Source of the DNA: Cymbomonas tetramitiformis
Lineage: Eukaryota; Chlorophyta; Pyramimonadophyceae; Pyramimonadales; Pyramimonadaceae
Assembly: GCA_001247695.2 (NCBI GenBank)
Contig: LGRX02015697.1
Location: forward strand, 1-15,328
DNA: 15,328 nt
Direction: 5' to 3'
Shown: piece after piece, positions 1-9,700 of the stretch
Numbering within the stretch: the first letter of the stretch is position 1
How the letters are laid out: each line of letters begins with the position of its first letter
Program-made: the position numbers and the translations under genes
The notes under the pieces: generated by a model
What the model was told of the DNA's origin: nothing
What the model saw: the letters and a program-made list of their open reading frames with translations, nothing else
Database searches by the model: none

Positions 1-419
1 GCACCGGACACAAAGGCAAGCAGAGGTCTTGGCAGATTCATATATTCACAATATATTAATTGCCACCAGTCTGGCCTATTCGGTCTCTCGGCATGTGGCA
101 TGAGTGTCTGTCTCCCTCTCCGTCAGGTGGAGCAAAGGTCTCAGTGATACCAAGCACGAAGCTTCTAAGCAAGTTCCTAGCAGGGTCAACGGCTGCACTG
201 CGGAACACTAGGCGCCCAATGCGCAACCAGGGTCTACGGCTGGTTCTTCGAAGCTGCTGTGAAGGGTCTACGGCTTCACAGGTTCCCCAAGGGAATCGTG
301 CTGTCATCTGAGACTCTCTGCCGCCCAATCTGCAAAGCAGCCGCTCACCTGACAGACCTAACAGGCACCCAAAGCCACATGTGAAGGGGAGGGAATGTGA
401 GAAGGAGCGGGCCGTCACC
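1..419. other. 3' flank of the DIRS-like element, no gene
   Basis: This stretch lies downstream of the recombinase stop and contains no convincing coding sequence. Small open frames on both strands have no recognisable protein character. It begins AT-rich (around 38-62) and then holds a set of short inverted repeats (180-281, annotated separately) and a GCGC/GCGC stem with loop CCAAT at 212-224. By position it should include the 3' untranslated region and possibly an internal complementary or terminal repeat of the DIRS element. I found no long match to the opposite end of the element that would confirm this. Confidence 0.5.
180..281. repeat. Three hairpins sharing the loop GGTC(T/A)ACGG
   Basis: Hairpin 1 has arms GCAG (180-183) and CTGC (193-196) around loop GGTCAACGG. 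Hairpin 2 has arms AACCAG (225-230) and CTGGTT (240-245) around GGTCTACGG. Hairpin 3 has arms CTGTGAAG (257-264) and CTTCACAG (274-281) around the same GGTCTACGG. The loops are 9 nt and nearly identical, while the stems differ in sequence and length yet stay perfectly paired. This is seen directly. The function is unknown; a structured 3' UTR element or a recombinase or RNA-binding site of the DIRS element are guesses. Confidence 0.7.
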
Positions 420-1529
420 TCAAGAGAGCTCCTTCGCCGCCTCCGCGAACGCGGCCGGAAGGATGAGCCGCTGCTCGTCGTCCAGCTCGCAGTACCTCTC
501 CCAGCAGTCGGACTTCCAGTCCCCCTGCAGCTTGATGTAGAGCTTCTGCACGTTCAGCCGCATGGCTGCCGTGGCCCCACCCCTGCGGAGCGAGTGCCCG
601 GCATACCGAGCCGGGTCCAGCCCCACCTGCACGGCCAGGCTCTTCAGCCCCACCTGCACGGCCAGGCTCTTCAGCCCGGCCACCAGCGCTGCGTGCGCCA
701 TGGGCACCAGCGCGCCCCGCTTGCCCCTCCCCTCCACCTGGAAGAGGGGCGCCTCATCCGGCAGTCCCTCCGTGGCCAGCATGAGCCGGCGGAGGGCCTC
801 CACCGGGCACAGCCTCGACCCTGGCACCGCCACCAGCGGCACCCAGTGGTAGCGCTCCCCGCACTGGATGGTCTTCGAGTGCCGCACTCGGATCCACACC
901 ACGTCTCCACCCTCCGTGAAGAGCACATCCTCCCGCACTAGCGCACCTCTGGCGTTCCACGCCTGGGACTTCCCCACGGTGAGGTTGTCCTTGCGGAACA
1001 AGCCGTAGAACCCCACCAAGATGGCCGCCCACAGCGCCAAGCCCGTGATCGACTCCATGTCAGCGAACTCAGCCATGCGTGCTAGGTCCCGCAGCGTGAT
1101 GGGCATCACCGGCTTCGCCGGCCGGTCCCACTGCCTGCGCACGCCCTGCAGGGCGGCTGCCACCCAGAACCTGTGAGCCACCGGGGTCCACTCCACCCTC
1201 TGCTGCAAGTGAAGGGACCGCACACCTGGCAGGTAGGACTTGATCGTCCCTGGCTGCACGAACCACGCTGAGAAGGCAATGAAGCGCGCTAGCGTGGCAT
1301 CCGACGCCGGGAGCAACGGCTCCAGCGTGCCCAGGCACGCGAAGCGCACGCAGAACGTGAGGAAGGCCTTGACCCCCGTGTCGTAGGACCTCTGCGTGCT
1401 CTCGGCGTACGCCCCGTCCTGGTAGCGCTCCACCGCCACTGCCAGCTCCTCCAGCAGCTCCTCTGCGCCCCGATCACACCCAGTCAGGCAACTCCACTGG
1501 CTCCAGCGGCACGCGCACCACCAGCACAT
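420..1529 (-). CDS. DIRS-type tyrosine recombinase
   Basis: This 369-residue protein is the integration enzyme of the DIRS-like element. It would join circular or linear cDNA to target DNA through a covalent 3'-phosphotyrosyl intermediate in the nucleus. The catalytic set is visible: Arg179 (in GLFRKDNL), Lys219 (RHSKT), the H-x-x-R box His312-Arg315 (GHSLRRGG), Trp338 at the second-His position (QGDW), and nucleophile Tyr346 (WERYC). The N-terminal part (about 25-130, with AESTQRSYDTGVKAF) fits a core-binding domain. The ATG at 1529 overlaps the end of pol by 56 bp, as is common in DIRS elements. The extreme N-terminus up to about residue 20 is Cys/Trp-rich and may not be the true start. A 9-residue tandem duplication sits at residues 285-302, just before the H-x-x-R box, and may impair folding. 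The frame is otherwise intact. Confidence 0.9.
   Translation of the reverse strand: MCWWCACRWSQWSCLTGCDRGAEELLEELAVAVERYQDGAYAESTQRSYDTGVKAFLTFCVRFACLGTLEPLLPASDATLARFIAFSAWFVQPGTIKSYLPGVRSLHLQQRVEWTPVAHRFWVAAALQGVRRQWDRPAKPVMPITLRDLARMAEFADMESITGLALWAAILVGFYGLFRKDNLTVGKSQAWNARGALVREDVLFTEGGDVVWIRVRHSKTIQCGERYHWVPLVAVPGSRLCPVEALRRLMLATEGLPDEAPLFQVEGRGKRGALVPMAHAALVAGLKSLAVQVGLKSLAVQVGLDPARYAGHSLRRGGATAAMRLNVQKLYIKLQGDWKSDCWERYCELDDEQRLILPAAFAEAAKELS
621..674. repeat. Perfect 27-bp tandem duplication inside the recombinase gene
   Basis: Units 621-647 and 648-674 are identical. They duplicate nine codons (GLKSLAVQV, recombinase residues 285-293 and 294-302) without breaking the frame. Perfect identity suggests a recent slippage or unequal-exchange event in this copy. 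Confidence 0.95.
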
Positions 1530-1554
1530 CCCACCGAGTGGGCCCCCACTCTGA

Positions 1555-1941
1555 GCGGCCCTTGCCGTCTAGCGCTGGCGCTGTGAAGAGCATCGTGCCC
1601 GCCCGGTACTTGCGCACCGGGCGGAACACCCCGCGCATCCCCGACACCAGCTCGTACGCCTCGTCCCCCTCCCACACCGGCACCAGGAAGCACCCGCCTG
1701 TGCCCATCTGCTGCCTGCGCTTGCACTTCAAGAAGTTGAGCAGAATCTCGTACATCACCGAGAAGGGGAGGTTCGCCCACGTGTTGAGCCCGTCGAAGCT
1801 CTTCACGCGCGCGTCATCCTCCGCGCTCCAACTCCGCACGCAGAAGGCGTTCGCCCTCGCGGACGCCACGCACGCGTCCAGAGTGAACGGTCCGAACTCC
1901 TCGTCCATCTCCGCGAACAAGACCGGGGAGAACTGCCAATC
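1555..1941 (-). other. Dam-like N6-adenine methyltransferase domain of DIRS pol
   Basis: Residues about 319-447 of the pol fragment show the layout of phage-type Dam methyltransferases: DWQFSP opening, GPFTLD at 335-340, FDGL-x-W leading into NLPF at 375-378 in the place of the catalytic [DNS]PP[YFW] motif IV, a hydrophobic strand ending VPVWE (405-409), and AGTMLFTAP (432-440). A methyltransferase-like domain after RNase H is established for DIRS-type elements. The NPP-to-NLP change weakens motif IV, so catalysis is uncertain. The domain matches, block by block, one in the inserted copia polyprotein. Confidence 0.8.
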
Positions 1942-2865
1942 GTCCCGGTCCTGCCTCCACAGCACCTCCCGCTTGCGCATCGCCCACCGCATGTGGAACT
2001 CCTCGAGCTTCAGGCGCGAGAGCAAGTCCGCCAGAAGGTTGTCCTTGGACGAGATGTACTTCGGGCGCAGTCGAATGTCGTGTTGCGCGCAGAGGTAGAA
2101 GATCTTCCTCAGCAGCGGGATGTACTCGACCGGCCCCCAGAACTTGTCCACTTGCGTGAGCGCGCACTGGTTGTCGATCCGCACAACCAGCGTCCACCCC
2201 GACAGCCTGTGCGCCCACAGCGCCAGCGCCCACCAAACCGCGAAGAGCTCGAGGTAGTTGATGTGGGACTTCGCCTTGCTCGTGAACGGGTAGAAGTCGC
2301 GCGGCATCTCCGCCAAGTCCTCCCACGAGACGAGGAAGTAGTCGGGCTGGCAGTGGCCGCCCATCCCCTTCCTCAGCGACGCGTCCGTCGCGAAGGCGTC
2401 CTCGTGCACGTCCTCCTTGTGCAACACCACCTTGCGCCCGTTGTAGAGCCGGATGACGCGCTCCACCACCTTCAAATCTTGCATGACGCCGGTGTTCACC
2501 GTCACGCGCGACCTGCCGGCTGTCGCCGCGATGAGCGCGAAGCCCTGCCGCGTGTAGAGCGAGAGCCCCCACACCACCTGCGCACAGAACGCCAACAGCC
2601 CAAGCAGTGACTCTAGCTTGCGCCTGCGTACCGGTCCCGTCGCTGCCTCCGCGCGCATCTCTCGCAGCTTGTCCGTCACCTGCTGCACGCGCTCCTCGTC
2701 GATCGACGCCGTACATGTCTCGCCGTCGGTGCACAGCAACACGCCGAGGAACTCCATGCGTCGCGCTGGACCCTCACACTTAGCTCGATTCACCTTAAAG
2801 CCCAGCATGGTCACAAACTCGATCATGAGGTCCATCATCTCCTGCGCCTCGGCTGCCGTGCTGGG

Positions 2866-2879
2866 GCGCACGGCACTCC
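2866..2879 (-). other. Deletion junction removing the RT YxDD motif
   Basis: Upstream frame ends ...AWMQAQG (to 2877) and the downstream frame resumes at RPSTAAEAQEMMDLM (from 2868). In DIRS RTs the stretch between these two landmarks carries motif C (YxDD) with two catalytic aspartates. Here only about a dozen nucleotides remain, and the reading frame changes across them. I infer a small deletion whose length is not a multiple of three. Confidence 0.8.
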
Positions 2880-3229
2880 CTGCGCCTGCATCCACGCCAC
2901 AATCGCCCGCGTGTAGCGCATGAAGATGCCCGGCAGCGCGCGGTTCCCGAAGGGGCTGCGCGTGTCCATGTACCGCTTACCGCGCCACTGGAAGCACTGC
3001 GCTGCCCAGTACTGCGACGCGACCGGCAGTGACCTGTACGCCTCCTCCAGGTCCACCTTCACCATGTACATGCCCGGTCGTAGCAGCGCGTACGCGTCCT
3101 TGACTGACGTGAACTCGTCCTTCTGGAGCTCGATCCAGTCGTTGACGCCGACGAACGAAGGCCGCGAGTAATCCCACACGGGACGGTACTTGAGCTTCCC
3201 CTTGCGGAGTCGCTCCACCATCCCGAGGG

Positions 3230-3234
3230 CCGAC
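3230..3234. repeat. 5-bp target site duplication, left copy (CCGAC)
   Basis: CCGAC immediately precedes the left LTR and is repeated directly after the right LTR at 11238-11242. Five bp is the usual staggered-cut length for copia integrases. The pair dates the insertion to a single integration event in this DIRS copy. Confidence 0.93.
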
Positions 3235-3648
3235 TGTAGGAATTCGAGAGTTTCGATTACACAAAAGCAAGCGTAAACTTTCATTATCAAAAGATATATC
3301 AGTTCGTAGCTCGAAACGACACGAACATTTGCGCGCCATCATTACTGATTGGGCGATTAGGCGATCTTATGTGAAAGTTCACGAAACAGACTCCTACGTG
3401 TCACTGTCGTGTTCATACCGACCGCAGTGACACTCCTGACTACTACAGATGGAGTCATTACGCACTTCCCGATGGTCATCAGTGATCTGACGGCCACGAT
3501 TAGTTCAGCAGATCTACAGATCTAGATCTAAGGGTTCCACAGTGTTTCTTTAGGGTTTCTTCAGGGTTTGAGCATCTTGACTACTGTACAAGGTCTAGAT
3601 AGTCATGCTTTACACCAAACTGATCAGCAGCACTTGCAGATTCCAATA
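3235..3648 (-). repeat. Copia 3' LTR (414 bp)
   Basis: This copy aligns end to end with 10826-11237. The differences I see are 3240 G versus 10831 A, an extra AG near 3452 (ATGGAGTCATT versus ATGGTCATT), and one T/C within GAGCATC(T/C)TGAC near 3577. The outer boundary is set by the target duplication and the inner one by the purine tract. The LTR carries a 12-bp palindrome AGATCTAGATCT (3518-3529). Its minus strand would supply the transcript 3' end and polyadenylation. Confidence 0.95.
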
Positions 3649-3656
3649 CCCCTTCT
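3649..3656 (-). other. Copia polypurine tract
   Basis: On the minus strand this reads AGAAGGGG and abuts the 3' LTR exactly, the expected position of the RNase H-resistant primer for plus-strand DNA synthesis. It also supports placing the LTR edge at 3648. Confidence 0.85.
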
Positions 3657-3684
3657 AAAGGGTGACTGTCTAGTTGTCCTACTG

Positions 3685-3781
3685 CCAGTTCTTGGGAATG
3701 GTGCCCCTTCAGTCAGCAATATCCAGTTCTTGGGATGGTGCCCCTCCAGCTCCAGAGTATGGGATGGTGCCCCCTTCAGTC
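3685..3781 (-). repeat. Three purine-tract repeats in the copia 3' UTR
   Basis: Copies at 3685-3714, 3723-3749 and 3761-3781 share, on the minus strand, a core like GAAGGGGCACCATCCC. The first two also share CAAGAACTGG. Each contains a 5-7 base purine run resembling the true polypurine tract 30-130 bp away. The third copy runs into a heptamer repeat CTTCAGT (3774-3793) that contains the gag-pol stop codon. Extra priming sites for plus-strand synthesis or simple tandem duplication are both possible. Confidence 0.75.
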
Positions 3782-3782
3782 T

Positions 3783-6700
3783 TCAGTCTTCAGAGGTGGT
3801 GTCCTGCAACTTCATGATCCCCAAGCTTTCCCTGTGTTTAAGGAATAGTGGTAGGGGAAGAGGTTTGGTGAAGATGTCCGAGGTGTTGTCCGCTGAGCAG
3901 ACATACAAGGCTTCCGCTGTGTCGGACTTCACCAATTCTCGGATGTACATATTCCTGACCTCAATGTGCTTGGATCTGTTGTTGTTGACATAATCGGAGG
4001 CCAAATGAATGGCCCCTTGATTGTCACAGTACATAGGCACCGGGTTGCGGATGTCCACCAAGTCATTCAGCACGTTCATGATGTACTTGATCTCCCGAGC
4101 CCCTTCAGACATGGCAATGATCTCAGCCTCGGTAGTCGACAGCGATACACATCTCTGCATGATCGAGGAGAAGATGAGCAAGCTCCCACACAGGTAGACA
4201 GCAATGCCAGATGTGGACTTTCTCGTTGTCTTGCAGCCAGCATAGTCAGCATCAGTGTATATGCACATCGGTAGTGCTCCACATGCCAGACCCAGCCCCC
4301 TTGGCACTGAAGAGGTTGCTCGTAGCACCAGCTCGTAGCCCATGGTGCCCTTGAGGTATCTGACAACCTGCTTCAGTGCCACAAAGTGCTCTGGGCCATA
4401 GGACGCACAGAACCTGGATAGAGCAGATACAGCTGCCATGATGTCAGGGCGTGAGCACCTTGCAATCCACTGCAGTTGCCCAAGCAGCCCCCTGAAGGGG
4501 ATGGCGGCATCCTTGCCATCAGATGGGGTAAGAGAGCATCCTGGGGACATGGGCAGACTAGCAGGCTTGGCATCCTTGAGTCCATAGGTGTCAATCATCT
4601 GGGAGATGTACCCAGTTTGGGAGAGATAGGCCACCCCAGGGCCCCAGCGCACACCAATACCCATCACAAGGTCCAGAACACCCAAGTCCTTGCAGGCATA
4701 CTGGGAGTTGAAGGCTGCCACGAAGCTGTCATACCACGTGCTACTGTCAGTGGCCACAATGTAGTCATCAACATACGCCAGAATAATGACTGTGATGTCA
4801 GAGTCCCTGATGAAATACAGACAGGGTTCAACATCACTGCGCCTCATCCTTTTGTCGTAGGCCATGATGAAAGCATCGCTGGTCTCAAACCACTCTTTGC
4901 CCGCTTGCTTCAAGCCATACACCGCCTTGAGGAGCTTGGCACACGTCCTCCCTTGGTACTCCAGCCCCCTAGGGAGCTGGACATATAGATCCTCCTCGAG
5001 GGTCGAGTTCAGGAAGGCTGTCTCCACATCCATGTGATACACCTGCAGGGAAAGGTTCAGCGCCAGAATGATAACCAGTCTCACCGAGGACAACTGAGTG
5101 CACGGGGCAAAGGTGTCGAAATAGTCGACACCATACTCCTGCTTGTTGCCCCTCACGCACACCCTCGCTTTGCGCTTCTGCAACTGCCTATGCTTGTCCA
5201 GCTTGACCTTCAACACCAGAGCCATGTCCAACAGGCGAACCCCAGGGGGCACATCCTCCTTGTCCATCATCTCGAGAGCTCGCTTGACCGTAACCAGGGC
5301 CTCCAGCTCTGTCTGGATAGCCTCCATCCACTCATTAGCATCTGGCGCCCCCATAGCTTGCTTGACCCCCTTCGGCTCAGTCACCCCTGGTGGCAGCACA
5401 TCCACTGATCCTCCAGCACACGCCTTCACAGCTGCTGCCAAGCATGTGTGCTCAGGAGGGAAATGTACCTTACCCAATGGCAGATCGATGTGCGTGAAGT
5501 TTGTGAGCAGCATCACACAGTATGGGAATGAGCTGGGTCCCACAGCCCGTGCGCATATGATCCCAGCCTCTAGCTCCTCCTTCCCAGCATCTGCCATGAC
5601 TTCAGTGAACAGTGGGTAGTCGACATTGAGGTCACCATGTTGCATAGCCGAGCGCACAGCACCCATATGCTTGGGCTGGCCATCTAGATAGTCTCTGAGG
5701 CTCACCCAGCATACCATATCGCCAGCCTGCACCTTCAGCACTGCCAAGATCTCGTCGCTCTCATCAGGTAAATAGGCACCAATGCCAAGAACATCATCTC
5801 CCAAACCACTGGGAAGGGCCTCATGATATTCAGCATCCAGCACCGTCACCATGAAGTTGGTACTCAGTGGGGCCACTGCTGAAGGATCCCACGTGGTGAC
5901 CACCTTGCCCAGCTTGTCGACAGCCTCATGGAACCTCACCATACCAGACTTGACGATCTTGCCGGACTCGGGATCATACAGTAAGTAGGCCGAGGAGACC
6001 TCAGAGTGACCAACGTACCTGAGCTGCTTCGCTCGGTCACTGAGCTTATGCTCCCTGCTGTCCGGGTCCACAAAGGCATACGCCAGACAGCCAAATACCC
6101 GAAGAAGGGAAAGGTCATAGTGTTTCCCATACAGTATGAAGTAGGGGGACTGCTTGTGCAGAGGTCGCTGGAAGGTCCTGTTCAAGGTGTACACGGTGTG
6201 CCGAACAGATAACGGCCATACCTCCACACCAAAGCCAGAGGTCACCAGCATTGCCCGAGCCATGGCCTGCACCGTCCTGTGGGACCTCTCAACCCGAGAC
6301 TGGTTCTCGTGGAGGTATGGTGACCCATGCCGCTGCTCAATGCCTCTCTCCTTGCAGTATTGCTGCGTCTGCCCAGCAATCATAGTCGAGTCGCCGTCAG
6401 TGTGCAGGGCCATGTGGTACTTCTCCTCCAGGCCCATGCGGCTCCTGTGCTTCTTGACCTCGACCAGGAACTCCTCCAGCGCCCCCAGATAGTCGGACTT
6501 CCTCTTCAGGAAGTACACACACAACCAGGATGTGCAATCATCCAAGAAGAGAACAAACCACCTGTACCCACCAGCACTGTGCCTGAAAGGCCCACAGGTG
6601 TCAGACCACACCAACAACCCAATCTCCGCAGCCCTCTCCCTGCCCGTAGGCTTCATAGAAGGTCTGATGGCCTTGGTCAGTCTGCAGGAGACACACCTCT

Positions 6701-9700
6701 CCGAGCAGCGCAGCACCAGGCTCTTGGCATACTGCGCAGCCGTGATGCCCATGGGGACCCCCTCGCCCAGCATGTCCTGCATGGTGATGTCGCCAACATG
6801 TCCAAGTCGAAGATGTGCAAGCATCTTGGCGTCAATCTTCATAGCTGTATGCCCATCCTTGTACAGTACCACCACTGGCCACTTGGTCTCTCTGACCCAC
6901 ACCCTGTCTTCTCCACACATCTCGAGGTGCTCCACGTTGTAACATGCATCCAGTGGAGCCGAGAATATAGTTTCCCCAGCAGGATACTCATGAACAATGG
7001 CAAACTGCGACGTAAGCTGCCACCAGCTTGCAGTCTCCCACTTGGGTAACACCAAAAGAAACCTGGTGGACTGAGGTGCCCTATCAAAATCCCTGAGTGC
7101 CTTCTGCAGGCACTTCAGGATGATATCATGCTGATAGGGAGGGTTGCCATAGCACGCCTCACCCGCCCAGTCCCTGTCAAAGCAAGAGCGACCAGCGGTG
7201 CAATAGCTGCCCAAGATGTGGTTGTCATCAGAGGCAAAGAGTTCCAGAGAGAACGGCCCATGCTCCTCGATGTGCTTTGCAGCCCCCTCAAACTTCCAGT
7301 CCGACTTATCTCGGTCAGAGTCATCGTGGTATGCTGCACAGGCTACATATGCATCCAGAGCGCCAGCCACCCGATCCTCATATATGATGTATTGGTTGCC
7401 AACCCTGGAGAATGAGAATGTTATCCCCTCACTGGATATCCGCCTGGCCCCAAAGTCAACACTGAAACCAGCATCCTCAAGCGCCACCACTGACACCAAA
7501 TTGAAAGGCTGCCCAGGGATACAGTGTGCACCAGTGAATTGCAGCCCAACAGCGCGCCCAGTATGCACATCCAGCTTGGCAAAGGTCACCGTGCCACTGC
7601 CCTCCGATGAGACAGTGCCCGCCTGCACCACACTGAAAGTAGACTGTGAAGTGGCATCAAAGTCACTCCCAAAGCTGGCCCTCGAGTTGAATATGTGCTT
7701 GGAGGCACCACTGTCCAACATGGCCACTTGACCACCGCCTGCAGCCAATGGCAGGTCGCCGGTGAATGTGTCAGTCCTGCTGTGCGCCGATGCAACACAC
7801 AGGGCAAGTGGGGTGCATATAGGATGCCCCCCTGGTAAGTCACCTGACTCGTCATCATCAGAGCCACTGCCATCCTCCAGATCAGGCGCATCATCATACC
7901 AATCAGCACCAGTACCAGGGTCAGCGCCCTTGGCACAGAGGCGGCTCTTGTGAAATGGACAGAACAATCCAGATGCCCAATCATCAGAGGGGACGCCACC
8001 CACTCCTTCAAGGGGCTGCAACATGCACACCTCGTCCTCCTCGTCCGAGTCCGAAGCGTCCACCAGATCAGGCATATCCTCTGAAGCATAGCCATCATAA
8101 TCCGAGCTAGTGTCAGAAGCTGCATCCAGAGCACTGATGGAGTTACCAGAGTCACCGCCACAATGAGGGTAAAACAGCCCAGATGCCCAATCATCAGAGG
8201 GGATACCCCCTCCTTCAAAGGGCTGCCATGAGTGCTCACCATCCTCCTCGTCCGAGTCAGAGGCATCCCCCAGAGCTGGCACAGTATCTGACGCATAATC
8301 TTCCTCATCCGAGTCAGAGGAACCACTGAAACCAGGCACACGTCCGAGTCTAGATAGTGTGTGACAGGCCCAGGCATGATGGCGAGCAGCAACCCTTGCA
8401 GGTGTCATGAAACTGACATCAGAGCCACCCAGTGCATGCACATACTCAGGCAATGGGTGAGAAGAGAAGGCATGTTGAAAGGAAACCTGCTCAACACCAT
8501 GCACCACATAGGCATCTGGTGTGGTTCCAGAGGTATGGTCTTCTGGATCCGAAGAGTCATCACCACGATGAGAAGAGCCTTCAGAGTCATAGCCACTGTG
8601 ATCTGAACCGTCACTGCCACCAGACGAGGAGTCAAAGCCCCAATCATCCTCATAACCATATCCCAGCAAGGTCCAGAAGTCCTCAACCGCCTGCACCGTG
8701 TCCCGAGTGACCATGCTGAGCAAGGTCACCCATGACTGCAACTTCTCAAAGGACCCTCGCACCATGACCGGCTCCTTCTCAATCAGTCGCTGCAGTAGAC
8801 CGTGCTGCTCCGCCACAAGGTGCTTGGCACACTCCATCTCCACTTGGCACACCACTCTGCCAACAGCAGGAAAGTGATGATCCTCCAGCACCTTCAATGC
8901 CCTGTCCGACACTTCCACAGAGCCACCCATGAACATGCTATGCACACCTTGGACATCCGTGGTGTACCATGGCTGCCTGGGGGATATCTGATATCCAGTC
9001 CCAAGATGCTGCTCCCTCCCTGCTTCCCACAGGGCTTGGGTAGGCTCAAGCTTCCTCCCAGGGAGGGCCGTGCACAGAGTGTCAATGTACACAAACGAGT
9101 CGTACACTGGAGCCACCGGAAAGTACTTGTGCTTGTTCAACAAGAACCGATGCTTGTTGGGCACATAAGGGTGTGACCTCTTACCATGCTTCTTCAATGC
9201 AGAGTGCCCTCTCACAGAAGCATCAGACCTCCACCGACAGACACCACTCACAGATTGGCCCTCTTTTCCAACTGGGAAAGAATTCTCAGAAGATGTAAGT
9301 CCACCCAGAACTGCATAGTAGTTGTACAGGGAGACACCAGCATAGTCTTCCCCAATGTAACCAGAGATAAACTGGGGCATGTCCTCAGAGAAGCAGGTAA
9401 CCACACTGTCCAGCTCACAGATTGCATACAGAGCCTCCCCAGAAGCATCCACACCAGGGTCCTGCTGAGCTTCAGTGACAGCAGCCGCACGATTGGGTAG
9501 CTTCCCATGCTTCTGGTAGTCCTGGACCCTCTTCATTATCGCGTCCCTCCTCTTGGGATTCTTCTTGAGGAACTCCTCCCGCTTGACCTCGTTGGTCACA
9601 AAACACTCCTTGGACGAGTGCCCAGTCATATGACATATGGGGCACGGAACCTTCTTGAGCATCACAGTACGTTTCTGCTCCTCCTGCTTGCGCCTGTCCT

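Larger units (their letters stand above)
1474..2895 (-). pseudogene. DIRS pol, 3' part: RT end, RNase H and Dam-like methyltransferase
   Basis: This open frame is the C-terminal two-thirds of the DIRS polyprotein. Residues 10-150 continue the RT (palm end and thumb: GFKVNRAKC, MEFLGV, RRKLESLLGLLAF). Residues about 160-295 are RNase H with acidic residues Asp171 (ATDAS), Glu216 (INYLELFAV), Asp241 (RIDNQCA) and Asp285 (SSKDNLLADLLSRL). Residues about 319-447 are a Dam-like domain, annotated separately. It ends in TGA at 1474-1476 within the recombinase ORF. The nominal GTG start at 2895 is not a real start: the first nine residues are a shifted reading of the RT region, and authentic homology begins near residue 10 (about 2868). 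Relative to intact DIRS RTs the segment carrying YxDD is missing just upstream, so RT activity is expected to be lost. Confidence 0.88.
2835..3234 (-). pseudogene. DIRS pol, middle piece: reverse transcriptase fingers and palm
   Basis: This piece lies between the copia insertion and the internal RT deletion. Visible RT motifs, in order, are KLKYRPVWDYSRP (fingers), YMVKVDLEEAYRSLPV with the motif A catalytic Asp at 3051-3053, and DTRSPFGNRALPGIFMRY (motif B). The homology stops after AIVAWMQAQG at about 2877. The remaining codons down to the TGA at 2835 are a frame-shifted reading of sequence that belongs to the neighbouring fragment. An apparent ATG at 3290 lies inside the copia LTR and is not the gene's start. 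The frame continues directly into the 11243-11844 piece once the copia element is taken away. Confidence 0.9.

Noticed and set aside
381..2610. Plus-strand open frames of up to about 200 codons opposite the recombinase and pol
   Set aside because: They are antisense shadows of GC-rich coding sequence with biased, low-complexity translations.
3235..3290. ATG at 3290 as start of an RT protein
   Set aside because: It lies in the copia LTR; the fusion is an accident of the insertion.
3549..3570. Telomere-like TTTAGGG/TTCAGGG motifs in the LTRs, and CCCTAA/TTAGGG at 14660-14673
   Set aside because: Only one or two imperfect units each, not tandem; within LTRs they are copied with the element.
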